The notes under the pieces are model-generated. The model was not told the DNA's origin. It did not search any database and saw nothing but the letters and a program-made list of their open reading frames with translations. 64,000 bases of DNA from Mesocentrotus franciscanus (Eukaryota > Echinodermata > Echinoidea > Camarodonta > Strongylocentrotidae). The stretch covers positions 30,990,459 through 31,054,458 of the forward strand of contig CP137667.1 in the NCBI GenBank assembly GCA_037976565.1, written 5' to 3'. Positions 22,275-33,114 of this stretch are shown one piece after another; the stretch's first letter is position 1, and every line of letters starts with the position of its first letter. Both the position numbers and the translations under genes were made by a program.

Positions 22275-25200
22275 CTACAATATATATTAATATACCTGAA
22301 TTTAATAACTTGAATGAATAAAGGCCGATTATTCTATAAAATAATATTCTCCGAAGGGGTTATTCCTAATGTAACACAAAGTCTGCACTTTGAATAATCA
22401 CTAACATTTTCTTTTGAGAAAAAAAAAGCAAGAAGTTTTTCATTTTAACTTCTGATAATATCATTATTTTAATCATCCTTTCTTGAATAAGTAAAAGTTT
22501 TATAATAAAGGTGGTTAAATTAATTGATATTTCGTGTGAGTTGAAATAAAATATATATTGAAAGGAAATATATATATTTCAGGAATTAGGGCCTAATAAT
22601 TTTCGAAGTTCGGTTAACCCGAAGACACGGAGGTCCTATGAAACAAAGGGAGCCAACGGTTGTGTACCTATATATTTTAATTCTCATTTTGAATCGAGTG
22701 GTAGCAATTCCTCATTACTATTCATAATTCCACATTGATGCAGGCTTGAACCAGAGTTATTATTATAAAGGGGTCGTGATTGCGTGGTTTAGAAACCCTA
22801 CAGCTGGTGTCAAATGTTTCTAGTTTCTTTTGATAAGACATTACATTTATATATTCCAAACTCATCTCAAAAGTGATAATTGAGTTATCTTGTTATGCAC
22901 TGTGCATTGATATTTTTTCCTTTGGGAAGCCCGTACACTTTAATGTATAATGGGTAATGCCTGAACAACTTTAGTGCGATCTCTCGTCCAAATTAGATAG
23001 GCGTAATGTGTTGTCCTATCAGGGCCTGCCTATCACGATCACCTTTTACAACAAATTTAAGCAGGGAGTCACCAAAGTTGGGCCTTAAAAACTGCCTCGC
23101 AATTCGTTGGATGTATAATTACCCTCATGCAAAGATTTTGGCAAACAATCTTTTTTTAAGTTTAGAGGCAATGCGTTATCATACAAAGATCGAATACAGT
23201 TTCTGTTATTGAATATTCATCTGAAATATGCAATCATTGTTAAAACGTGTTCATCCATCTTGTACTGAAGCTATCAGTACACTCTGCTGTATTGCAAAGT
23301 GATGTAGTGAATAGCTTGAGTAAAAAGCGGAGAAATTCCATTTTTACAGCATAACGCGCGATGATCTGAGAGACGCTCCGACCTTCACATGTCAATGGAA
23401 AGCCACCCTCATTAATTGTATCGGACCACGTTGTGAATGGAAACATCGACAATACAATTTACAAACTTTATTTTCTCTGTATATCGTGGAGATATGATAC
23501 ACTTTACCAAATAAAAATCCTCTCTTTCTCTGCTATTTTCTTTCTCTATCTTATTCTGTCACACATAATTATTCTCTCTCCCTCTCTCTCTCTCTCTTGC
23601 CTTTTTTCCTCTCTCATGCTTGCTTTCTTCGTTTCTCCTTTTACTTTATCTGTCTACTAATTAATCTCTTTCTCTTCCTTTATCTCTATTTTTCTTCTTT
23701 TCCACCTCAGTTTCTGGCTCGAGTTCCTGGCAAGACATGTAACATGCTTGTCACACTCGACCACGTGAGGTAAATGGGTACCTGTCAGGAATTAATTCAT
23801 TGAATGCTAAACCGCCGTAATGGCGGCCATGCTAAGGCCGGTATGAAAATGACAATAAAACATACCAAACAACCTATAAACATGGCAATGGGGTATAAAG
23901 GTATAATAAAAATTCAACAACAATAGAAGGTACAGTAAACAACTTACAATAGTCAGAAATATCCCCCATGTGATAGTTATGTATACAGTGCCTTAATGTG
24001 ATTTTACCATAGAGTATAAAGTTCGCCATTAACATTTAATTTCAACTCGATTTGGCGCCTTACACATTTATATAACTATTAATATTATTTGTGGTAATAG
24101 TTACATTAGAAGTAGTAGTAGTATTAATAGTATTATCATTATCAACATCAGTTTAGCAAACCAGTAAACCGAAATATCCTTTTCTTAATTGCAGGCTAAA
24201 TTGAACATATGCCTCATTGTTTATCCACTTGAATCTTTCAAGTAACGTTTGATATTTATCAGTGCTTATGATAAACAAAACAAATACAAAGACAAATGTA
24301 TATAAATACTTAATATGCTGAAAGTTATTATGGGTTAGCACCTATTAAATATTTTGGTTGATAAATGTTATCTTGAATTTATAAGTAAAAATCCTCTAAA
24401 ATGAAGAAGGCCTGAGATGCATTGTTGACTATTTGCCAGTTAATGAAAATACTATACCTGTTCAAGTGTGTTCCCTGTGTCATGGTAGACGATGGTAGCA
24501 TTGTTGAGCTGTCACCTGTTGAATGAGAAAATGTATGTCATTGCATATTAATAGAAATCGGGCTTGTAAAATGAACATGGTCAAGGTGTTCAAAGAATAA
24601 CGAATAATTACTTTTAATAATGAAAGGAAATTTATCTTCTTGCACATACATCATGTATATACCGAGTTGAAAAATATGGATTTTTGATCGAGATACTGTT
24701 TAAAATGTCGTTGCTGTTGTTGTTGTCGATTTATTATATTTTTATAAGTCTTAATTTACCAGGGCGGATTCATCAGGGATTTCGACACTGTTTCACAAGA
24801 AATCCCTGTAAATTTACAAATAAATTTGAAGAGTATAAGACAAGTTACGAACAAAACATGATCAAACAAACAGCAAGTATAGCAAAGTAATATACGAAAC
24901 AATATTAGGTAAATATTCTCTTAGCGAAGAGTAAATCCTCCGTTCACAACTTTGAGATCGAACTCAACTCCATACGCCCTGTATACATACGCCCTATACA
25001 CGATTGTGGAATATATGTCTCACGGAATATGAATGTATATAGTCTTTTGACATTATTTTGGAGTAATTCAACCGTGATTAGCATTAACGCATACTGTCAT
25101 TGAACCATAAAGTAGATTGTTGTTGTTACCGTTGCTCTTATTGTTTCTGCTGTTCTTGATTCTTTCCTATACGAATTTAAGATGTCTTTGTTAAATAGCC

Positions 25201-25629
25201 TAACCCCCTTTTTTTTGGGGGATTTGACACGATACGGAAGAATCAACGATACAATCACCTGAGGATACAACAAGGAAAGGAACAGTTGAGCAAAAAGCAA
25301 TAACTTAAATGATACATTTAGCGCTATTTACCCGTGCCACCGATGGGGAAAAATTTGTCAGCAAGACGATGTAATCCAGCATTCACCAATGCTTTCTTGA
25401 GGGCTGCTTCTTCTGTTGCCTTGGTTTGCTTATTGTCCCAGTCCCGGAGCATATCCAATGTGCCATCGCATGTAACTTTTTGGTATCGTACGTTTGTGGC
25501 GACGTATCTTTCTATTTCGACGGCATCAAGACCGAGCTCCTTTCCCAACTTCTTCATGTTCTTATCTGGAATCTTATTAGCTAGTTCCATAAGAATGTCA
25601 TCGAAGTCCACCGCTCGATTGGAAGCCAT
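22010..25629 (-). CDS. Two-death-domain protein, three coding exons
   Basis: Minus-strand gene predicted here from splice sites and phase. Exon 1 (25332-25629) starts at an ATG preceded by AGAAAC and ends at donor G|GTAAAT. Exon 2 (24458-24515) has acceptor TTCAACAG and donor CAG|GTATAG. Exon 3 (22010-22274) has acceptor ATTGTAG and ends in TAG. Phases match exactly (1 then 2), giving 206 residues. Residues about 8-95 form a death domain (MKKLGKELGL, then TLDMLRDW, then ALVNAGLHRLADKFF). A Ser/Thr-rich linker follows (about 100-120). Residues about 125-200 form a second death-type domain (LSKLLPDGKYSELCGILGF, then EEILQEWKKK, then LDAALREADLGGL). Death domains mediate homotypic assembly of apoptotic or innate-immune signalling complexes in the cytosol. 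No enzyme domain, signal peptide or membrane segment is visible, so an adaptor or regulator is inferred; the partner is unknown. Introns hold repeat W copy A. Confidence 0.8.
22695..23945 (+). repeat. Dispersed repeat W, copy A
   Basis: First of four copies (others at 31205-33110, about 46740-48275, and inverted at 55430-56090). Landmarks in order are CAGGCTTGAACCAGAGTTAT, TGATAAGACATTAC, TAATGTATAATGGGTAATGC, GATAGGCGTAATGT, GAGGCAATGCGTTATCAT, TCATTGTTAAAACG, ATTTTCTCTGT, a CT-rich stretch and a SINE-like 3' part from about 23716 (GAGTTCCTGGCAAGACAT, then AATTAATTCATTGAATGC). It lies in intron 2 of the death-domain gene on the opposite strand. No protein is conserved across the copies. Confidence 0.82.
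23946..24457. other. Intron sequence, no feature recognised
   Basis: AT-rich intron 2 sequence of the death-domain gene. A short TAG/TAT-rich low-complexity patch lies at 24080-24140. Confidence 0.45.
24458..24515 (-). CDS. Coding exon 2: 58-nt Ser/Thr-rich linker
   Basis: Open in the frame dictated by exon 1 and exon 3, contributing a short linker rich in Ser and Thr (MLPSSTMTQGTHLN). Both splice sites fit consensus (CAG acceptor, CAG|GTATAG donor). Too short to show in a length-filtered search; supported only by phase agreement with its neighbours. Confidence 0.7.
24516..25331 (-). other. Intron 1 of the death-domain gene
   Basis: Bounded by donor GTAAAT at 25331 and acceptor CAG next to 24515. 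It contains ACCAGGGCGGATTCATCAGG (near 24758), resembling a DNA-transposon terminus, but no complete element was seen. Confidence 0.5.
25332..25629 (-). CDS. Coding exon 1: first death domain
   Basis: 298 nt. Without splicing, the frame would read through the donor to a TAG at 25324-25326, only two codons later, giving a 101-residue single-domain form by intron retention. A splice acceptor TTCTCAG at 25648-25654 suggests that an untranslated exon lies upstream and that this exon really begins at 25647. Confidence 0.82.
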
Positions 25630-25740
25630 GTTTCTTCAGTAGAATATCTGAGAATAATGTATACAAAAGCTGTTTAGTACCAACAGTATTGTTTTGTGTC
25701 ATGTTTTAGATTTACAATTTTGTCATATTTCTTAACTTAA

Positions 25741-26264
25741 AGATACTATGTCCCTTTTGCAGCCAACATCAAATTCTGAATATTATGAATATGTCATGTA
25801 TGTCCTATCTGTGAAATTTAAACGTTAGCAGTGTCCTAATATTCAAATTATGCAAGGAAACCCGTTTACTTGCTAGACTTCACTGTCAGACACTCTTGAG
25901 TGACTGACTGGCTTTTTCTTCTTTGGTAATAACATACATAAAATGAGCTGTAAAGGGTACATGAGCATTTGTCTACATCAATAACCCACTTCTTGTAATG
26001 GCCAAAATTAAACTGATTGAATCTTTGCGCAGCATAAAACGTACGACCATTCGGTACAATGGTCTGAAAAATCAGACTATTACTTACTGGCTCTATAGCT
26101 CCTAAGTCGATTCGACAACTAATAGTCGTTATTTTCCCACTTAAAGACATTTTCAAGCCCCCCCCCCCTTTTTTAAAGGGAAGTTCGAAATTAGTATTGT
26201 CTTTCAAATGCCGTTGGAATTTAACCTTTTCATTTTTTTGGCCTGCAAATGGGAGATAGTACCT
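25741..26264 (+). mobile_element. TTAA-type MITE, copy 1
   Basis: Left end AGATACTATGTCCCTTTTGC after TTAA (25737-25740). The right end, inverted, is AGGTACTATCTCCCATTTGC followed by TTTA, so the right TTAA is mutated. The 524-base interior matches the copies at 44560-45035 and, inverted, 53203-53731. The 185-codon minus-strand frame (25866-26423) spanning it is broken in the other copies and runs past the element, so it is not a gene. TTAA target choice suggests piggyBac-type mobilisation, though the terminal bases are not the canonical CCC type. Confidence 0.85.
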
Positions 26265-28370
26265 TTTACTCATAATACTTATATATGCATATACGTTTTT
26301 TTTTCTAGCCGAGTGATCACCATGAGGGTATATGCACAACGAAATTGAATAAAATTGCAATAGCTCAAACCATGAATATAGCAAATACATGGCTTCAGAA
26401 CAAATGAAAAGAGGCAGACACAAAACACGAACATATAGAATTACTGTAAATAGCCAACAAATCCGACCGATAAGGAAAATTCGCCAGATATTACAAGTAA
26501 CAAATTTTGTTCAAAATCAATTATTTTACGCCTTTGATACATACCTCGTTCAGAAAAATGTACTTACTCACTTTGCCAAAGCTGGAACCATTTGTGCACA
26601 CGATAATGCAGCAATCGAATCAATGACGAATATTTGATTTAATTTTTTTTTCATGACTGGTACATGAAGATGGCGCTATTTACAAATCGGCGCCTGGTGT
26701 TTAGAATTATGATTGAAGGAATCATCATAGTAAACTATCTAATATTTGTCATGGTGTTGATTACAGTACTTTTTTCTTCATCCAAAGGCAATTTTTTATC
26801 ATTGTTTTAATGTTTCCCAATGTGAAAAGAAAAAAGTTATTTCCTTTTTGTTTTAGTTTTACCATAGAATGCATAGAATGTAATTTCTTTTGCGGTGAAT
26901 AAAATAACAATTATATTCACTGGCCGATACATTTCTCGTTTTTCCTTTGAGTTTTATAGAACTTAATTATTTTTTTAATTCCCCACTCCTACCACTCCAT
27001 TGAAGAAAATTCAGTAAAGTGGGAAAAGGATAGCATGACTATATTTTTCCCCTATCCGTTGGAACAAAAGAGCTTGGTACATATATGTGCAATGTGGGTT
27101 CCTCAGTTGACCATTCCTGTGTTAGTTAGATGGGGTGAAATCGACCGGACTTTGAGATTTTTTCGGGGGATCGGAGGATGGGGTTGGGGAGGGGGGGAGC
27201 TAAACCCTAAGGCAAGGGGTTAGCGTAAAATCCTTTTTGTCCATAATAATTTTTGTTACACAAATTATTATGTTACATGTGTGAAAAATGGTAATCTACC
27301 TTTGGTTTTGAATAACAGCATCTGAGCTGCAGGAAACCAATTTGATTGGCCTATTTGAGACACTCATTACAGAGAATGCTAGTGTGGCCAACTGTCAACA
27401 ATTATCTGTCGATACCTGAAGTGAGTATTGTTTGCAAGTGCACAATACATATAAGAAATCATACAGTATTTCGGGCTTTATATTATAGGGTTACCTAATA
27501 GGACACGCGTTTGGCCAGTAAAAGAAGATTTTTGCTTTTAGAAATCCTGTCACTAAGTTTTTGAGGGATGCACATGTATGGGTAAAATATCATTTACCAG
27601 AATAAAGAGTAGCAGAATTCATTTTATCATATGTTTACAGCCTCTGCGATTTGGACAAAAAGCTTTATGCCTCAATTCATTATCTTTTGATGTCCCTGGC
27701 GTTCCAGTGGTTGAATTATCTATACTTGTTCGTTTCTTTTTTTTTTTTTAATGAATTATGTACACGTTACAGCGTGTCTCCAATAATGCTACCAAAACAA
27801 ATTAAAATGATGTTTTAATTATGTAATGCTTCAATGTTTATGCATCCTCTGTTTTTCCATCATTAGATGATCATGAAATTGTCTTTGTATGTATAATGGA
27901 TCCTTCTCCATAATCTATTCCAAAATTAAAGTTTCCTTTAAGTTTTGTTAATTTTGTTGTTGTTGTCATCATGAAGTTAAAGTAAAATTAGTTTTAATTA
28001 ATTTTGAAACTACAATTGCCTTCAAGTAATAATGTACATATATATATTTCGTATGTACGGTGTCATGTTTAAAGAAAAATATATTCCGCTTTCTGGTACA
28101 TTATTCTCATTTGGAATTTTTTTGGGGATACGTGCTGTACATGTGTACTTCGCTCAAACTTACAACTTTCGTGGAAAGCAGCAGCAGTAGTGTTGCATAT
28201 ATTACGGAGAAGGGAAATATGTATTAATGGGGTAGTAACGTGCAATTGGAATGAATGCGGGTCCATGCATGGGATTTTATGCAATTGAATTCTCTTTCTT
28301 TCTTTTTACTTTATAATTTCATTTAATTAATGCTCTCAATATTGAATTATAGTTGTATTTGCCCAAACAT
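26265..28370. other. AT-rich flank; possible untranslated exon of the death-domain gene
   Basis: On the minus strand two consensus donors lie at GAG|GTATGT (exon end 26545) and AAA|GTGAGT (exon end 26572). Either could close a non-coding first exon starting upstream near 26640 and splice to 25647. No conserved protein is encoded. 27160-27200 is a G-rich patch. The rest shows nothing recognisable. Confidence 0.3.
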
Positions 28371-29250
28371 TTGGGGGCGTTAGGGAGAGCTTCTTGCTGA
28401 TTGCAAAATGCACACACAAACAGGTACACAAACGCAGCAGAACACACAAAATAAAAACAAATAAACAGGGACAAGCAGACATACATCAACATGCCACCAG
28501 TATAATGTGTATGTATGTGTGTACATATGTGTGTGTTGGAGGGGAGACTTCAACACGGGGGGAATTGTCCTAAGGGGGGTAATTTTCCGGGGGTAATTGT
28601 TGAAGGGGATAATTTCCCAATGGGGTAATTGTCCCCAGCGGGTGATTGTCCGGCGCTCATAATATGGAAAAAGATACCTAAAACCTATCGAGAGGGTTGT
28701 TGACTCGCTAATTAATACGAGGCACGGGATCGCGAATACTCTAAATTTCATTTAACAAATATTGAATGTGTATTATATTTCAATATAACTTACATTAACA
28801 TCCAAATTTAGAATTTGCCTCAGGCAATTATGCTTCAACCTCTGCCTGCGGCGTCGGCGAAATATGGCATCACTCGGTGAAATTCAGAGTTTGTCAGTTC
28901 ATACATGTGATTTTGTTATATGTTGTTATAATATTTTTATACTATGGCTGACTACTAAAATCCTCTAAGGTTGCGATTGGTAAGATACGATATGTAAAAA
29001 GGTCATACACGTCAATCATTTTTTTGTATTACATCATGTAATATGCTTTATATGCGTTTTTTAATTGTATCTTATTGAGGTACAGCGTAAATGACTCTTT
29101 ACAGGAAAATACAAAAGTATAAAATGCATGTATTTATCACTCTTCGAATCATGTATACATAAAAAGAATACTCTAAATCAAAATAGTTTAAACCTAAAGC
29201 CTTCTCCCAAAAGACACCAAGCTCATTACCTTGCTGTTACCAGCAAGCTT
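28371..29250. other. Non-coding region with degenerate GGGGTAATTGTCC repeats
   Basis: At about 28540-28660 a loosely repeated 18-22-base word (GGGGTAATTGTCC, GGGTAATTTTCC, GGGGATAATTTCCC) occurs six or so times, preceded by a (TGTG)-rich stretch. The 123-codon minus-strand frame across it lacks any domain and is considered spurious. Confidence 0.5.
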
Positions 29251-29260
29251 CAATAAGGAC

Positions 29261-29523
29261 GGCTTACTTCGAATCACCGGGTCAGTGCGTCCGGTCGGGT
29301 GGTCGCGCTACACGCCCTTTCCTGAAACGAAAGCGGAAGATCACGCGACCTTTCGTACATTTGCCGTAAGGTTTTCACAAAGTGACGGGTAAATTGGTGC
29401 AGAACATTTGTAGATGGGAGGGGTTTATTTCACAAACATTACCCCTAATATTTCGTGAATGAAGGGGCATGTTTTCACGAAAGGTCGGGTAACGCGACCA
29501 CCCGACCCGATTAGAAGTAAGCC
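29261..29523. mobile_element. MITE with GGCTTACTTC ends and 7-bp target duplication
   Basis: Ends GGCTTACTTCGAATC and, inverted, GGCTTACTTCTAATCGGG, continuing through GGTCGGGTGGTCGCG in both arms. The flanks carry ATAAGGA on both sides (29253-29259, 29524-29530). The 263-base element has no coding capacity. A 7-8-base duplication would fit a hAT-like family, but this is inference. Confidence 0.75.
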
Positions 29524-29525
29524 AT

Positions 29526-29660
29526 AAGGATTAACATGTGCAATTTATACAAAACTCTGGGAATCTGTCAAATACCATGATATATATAAGCCTTACGGAT
29601 TAACATGTGCCATTTATACAAAACTCTGGGAATTTGTCAAATATCATGACACATATATAT
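29526..29660 (+). repeat. Two tandem copies of a 69-bp unit
   Basis: Units begin GGATTAACATGTGC at 29528 and 29597 and share TTATACAAAACTCTGGGAAT. It lies directly at the right flank of the MITE, whose ATAAGGA duplication overlaps the start of unit one. Confidence 0.75.
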
Positions 29661-30733
29661 ATCCTCATTAGTTTAATTGATAGAAGGGCACGAATCATGA
29701 GAGATTAGAACAAACCAGTACAAATCATTTGAAAAGTACAATTCACTTTAAAAAGGAAGAATTATTATATGCTACAAAGATAGCCGTAGATTATAAGCAC
29801 AGGTTTAAAATTATATTTAAAAAAAAGCGCATGATAAAAAAAAAATGTTTTGTACAAACAGAATGGTTGATTCTTTACGCAACACAAATAGTCTTTCTGT
29901 TCCACATTGAATTTATCATGGGGTAATTATATACAAAATTCTTCAAGATAAATTAACTTCCTGTCCAGGATTAATATATACCATAATTAAATTTTCCATC
30001 GGGCTAATCAAGAACACAAATTATTGATTTCGCAAATCCATTGTGTTTCACATAGCAAACCTTTTATCAATTGGTGCCTAATTTTATGTGAACACGATCG
30101 CAACTATTGTCGAGGCGATTTGAATAACCTATTTTGTATGCCCTATAGAAATTCTGTTCGGATTACGTATTACTTCATTGTCATGTTTGAACCTTTCAAT
30201 ATGTGACGTACAAGGCTACTGCAATTGCCTTAGGTTGATTTTTCGACAGTAGTTTTAAAAATGACCCCAAATATCCAAAGCGTTTTTAAACATGGAGATT
30301 GCCACTGTATGCATTTAATAAAGAATCATTGTCAAAGAGATGGAGATGCTTTAATTAATGACCAACCATTGCTCGCCATTTTGAAAAGAATACTTCAGCC
30401 TGTTTACCATGAAATTTACCGTAGGTGCATACATGAATAATAACTCCATAACTTTCAGGAACAACTATCCAGTATTCTTCTATGTGGGATTTACGAATGT
30501 GGTATAAATTACTTCAGTCTGCTCACATTGGCTTATGTGCAGAAAACTTTCCTGAGCACCACCAAGTATTCAATTTCTCTGGGTTTTACGAATTTGGTAC
30601 GAAAGAACTTTCTTTGTTTTTATGAGCACCTATCCAGTATTCATCTCTGTGGGTTTTTACGAATTTGGTAAAAAAGGACCTCTGTCAAATGATGCCCAAA
30701 TTGTACGAACAGGATTATTTGAAGCCATCGTAC
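29661..30733. other. AT-rich DNA, no recognised gene
   Basis: Short direct repeats of a unit containing CAGTATTC, TCTGTGGG and TTTACGAATTTGGTA occur at about 30465-30675. The open frames at 29729-29926 and 30024-30206 are short and domain-free. Confidence 0.45.
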
Positions 30734-31012
30734 CTCCTGCAGGGAAGAATTCATCCACAATGGCCACCAAATCAGAGTCACCTAGTGCCTTTAATAAATC
30801 AGGTATTTTTTCTGTATTGGGGTATCTATTTTCCAGGCAAAAAGCATTCCGATGGTTCCTTGTTAACTATGATATCTCTTATTTATACACATGTACATCC
30901 CGACATTTGTTTGCCTGAATCCGAGTTTTAGACCTAGCGTGGGTAAATTCTTGTGTACGACCAAAGCCCCTGCTAGTTTGATCAGCTTATTGTCTGCCAA
31001 TGTGTCAGTCAT
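30734..31012 (-). pseudogene. Decayed first-death-domain exon
   Basis: Read on the minus strand from an ATG at 31010-31012, the translation contains LIKLAGALVVHKNLPTLGLK, then after an in-frame TAA (30863-30865) TIGMLFAW. After a frameshift near 30800 it continues with LLKALGDSDLVAIVDEFFPA. The blocks align in order with exon 1 of the gene at 25332-25629, including the same ending (FFP then Gly-rich) just before a donor-like G|GTACGA. Death-domain positions of helices 1, 4 and 6 are recognisable. With one stop and one frameshift it is best called a pseudogene, though assembly error cannot be excluded. Confidence 0.72.
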
Positions 31013-31073
31013 GACAAATTCTTTTTCCCCACACATAAAAAGGATAGAAAGAACACGCGTGATCAAATTTAAC

Positions 31074-31079
31074 TACCAT

Positions 31080-31120
<41 letters not shown>

Positions 31121-31142
31121 TTACTACCACTACTTATACTAC
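31074..31142 (+). repeat. (TAC)n microsatellite
   Basis: About 20 TAC/CTA units with a few interruptions. It creates a run of Tyr codons in one frame that is not a protein. Confidence 0.95.
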
Positions 31143-31601
31143 TGATATTGATCGTAATAATAATGATAATGCTAATAATAATAAAGATGATACTAATTAA
31201 GGCGAAAAGACTTGTAGTTTCCCTTGATAAGACCTTACATTTACATATTCCAATCTCATCTCAAAAGTGATAATTGAGTTATTTTATAAATGCACTGTGC
31301 ATTAATAATGTTATCCTTTGGGAATACCATACATTCTTATGTATGATGGGTAATGCCCGATCAACTTTGGGGCAATTACTTCTCCAAATTAGATAGGCGT
31401 AATGTTTTATCCTATCACGATTACACTTTACTTAAGATTTAAGGTGAAAACGCCAAAGTCGAGTCTAAGAACTGCCCGCAAATGGTTGGATGTATATTTA
31501 CCTCCATGGATATTTTTTTTTAGCAAAGACCCTTTTCTATAGTTTAGAGGCAATGCGGTTTCATTCAAAGATCGAATACAATTTATGTGACACTGGCATG
31601 C

Positions 31602-32393
31602 AGGTCACTAATTGGAGTGGGGTCCAGGGTGCGGAGCCCCCAGAAGCTCAGGGGTTTTAGGCATTAAATTACGATCAGATTAGCATCCAGAGGCCGCCTT
31701 AGGGCACTTGGTGGGGTCCAGGGGGCGGATCCCCCTGAAGCTCAGGTATTTTAGGCATTTAATTACGGTCAGATTAGCAACCAGGGGCCTGCTTTAGGGC
31801 CCTTGGTGGGGTCCAGGGGGCAGAGCCACATGAAGCTCAGGGGAAAATCCTGCCATTTCAGCAACATTTGTAAATCGCTGGTATCGAATTAGAAATAAAC
31901 CACTTTGGATTTTATTTTTTAGGGGAACTGCCTCCAAGCCCCGCCCCCATCAGTACGCAAGTGCGAGGGAGCATAGTGAACGAGAGGGTTGAAGGTGACG
32001 GAAATGACTACCTCCATACAGGTATTGAAGTTTTGGTGCATAGAGAACAAGAGGGGTAAAGGTGACGGAAGTGACTACCCCCATACAGGTATTGAGGTTT
32101 TGGTGTACATCCTTAGCAAAACTATAGTATAAAAACAAGCAATATACTTTTTTCACACTTAATTTTTTCGGTATTTACTTGTACATTTTGAAGGATATTA
32201 TGCGAGGGAGCGTAGCTCCCGAGTGGGAAGATTTTTGCATTTTTATTTGTCTAAACGCTGCACTCTTGGGCCCTCCAGAGCCTAAAAGTGTGTTGCAGTC
32301 TTTAGTCAGTATTTGCTATACATTTTTCTGCACTCTTTCAAATTTGCAGGGGGGACGTGTCCCCTCGTCCCCCCGGGATCGCCGCCTCTGGCT
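31602..32393. mobile_element. Insertion in repeat W copy B with internal tandem units
   Basis: Absent from copies A and C at the equivalent point, so the boundaries come from comparison. The left half holds three units of about 96 bases sharing GTGGGGTCCAGGG, GAGC or GATCC, GAAGCTCAGG and TTAGGCATT. The right half has two units with GGTATTGA and TTTTGGTG words. The inverted right end (CAGCCAGAGGCGGCGATCC) resembles GGCGG-type DNA-transposon termini; the left end (CACTGGCATGC) is a poor match, so the class is unresolved. Confidence 0.65.
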
Positions 32394-32889
32394 GTTACTG
32401 AATATCCATCTATAAAATCCAATCATTGTTAAAACGTAGTCATGTTGTACTAAAGCGCTCAGTACACATTGCTGTACTGCAAAGTGAGTTAGAGAACAAT
32501 AGCGGGGAACCCCGATTTCTACAGCATATCACGTGATGAGCTGAGAGACGCTCCGGTGTTCACATGTCATGAAAAGACACCCTCCCTCGTTTGGTGTATT
32601 GGACGCTATTGTCAATGAAAATATAGAAAAAAATATTTACGAACCTTATTTTCTCTGTGTACCGTGAAGATATGATACACTTCACTAACTCAAATCCTCT
32701 CTTTCTCTTCACTTTTCTTTCTCTATCTTATTTTTTCACACATAATTATTCTCCCCCTCTCTCTCTCTCTCTTCTCTTTCCTCCTCTCTCGTGCTTGTTG
32801 TCTTCGTTTCCCCTTATACCTCTACCTGTCTACTAATCAATATCTTTCTCTTCCTTTATCTTAATATTTCTCCTTTTCCCAACCAGTGT

Positions 32890-33045
32890 CTTCTGACAAG
32901 ACAATTTCCATGCTTGCCACACTCGACCTACGTGAGGTAAAAGGGTACCTGGCATGAATTAATTCCTTGAATGCTGAACCACCATAATGGCAGCCATGCT
33001 AAAGCCGGTATGAAAATGGCAATAACAAATATAAAACAACCTAAG
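32890..33045 (+). repeat. SINE-like 3' body within repeat W copy B
   Basis: Same body as the tRNA-headed copies at 47985 and 51690 (CACACTCGAC, GTGAGGTAAA, GGTACCTGGCA, AATTAATTCCTTGAATGC, then AT-rich tail), but without the tRNA-like head. Confidence 0.6.
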
Positions 33046-33114
33046 GTTTAAAGAAATTCAACAACAATAAAAGATACAGCAAAGAACTTACTATAGATAG
33101 AAATCGTGCCAAGT

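Larger units (their letters stand above)
31205..33110 (+). repeat. Dispersed repeat W, copy B (with an 0.8-kb insertion)
   Basis: Same landmarks and order as copy A: TGATAAGACCTTAC, GTATGATGGGTAATGCC, GATAGGCGTAATGT, GAGGCAATGCG. It is interrupted at 31602-32393 and resumes with TACTGAATATCCATCTA and TCATTGTTAAAACG, then the CT-rich stretch and the SINE-like end (AATTAATTCCTTGAATGC, GGCAGCCATGCTAAAGCCGG). The decayed death-domain exon lies immediately upstream. Confidence 0.8.

Noticed and set aside
25866..26423. 185-codon minus-strand frame
   Set aside because: It spans a TTAA MITE and its flank; the same frame is broken in the copies at 44560 and 53203, and there is no domain.
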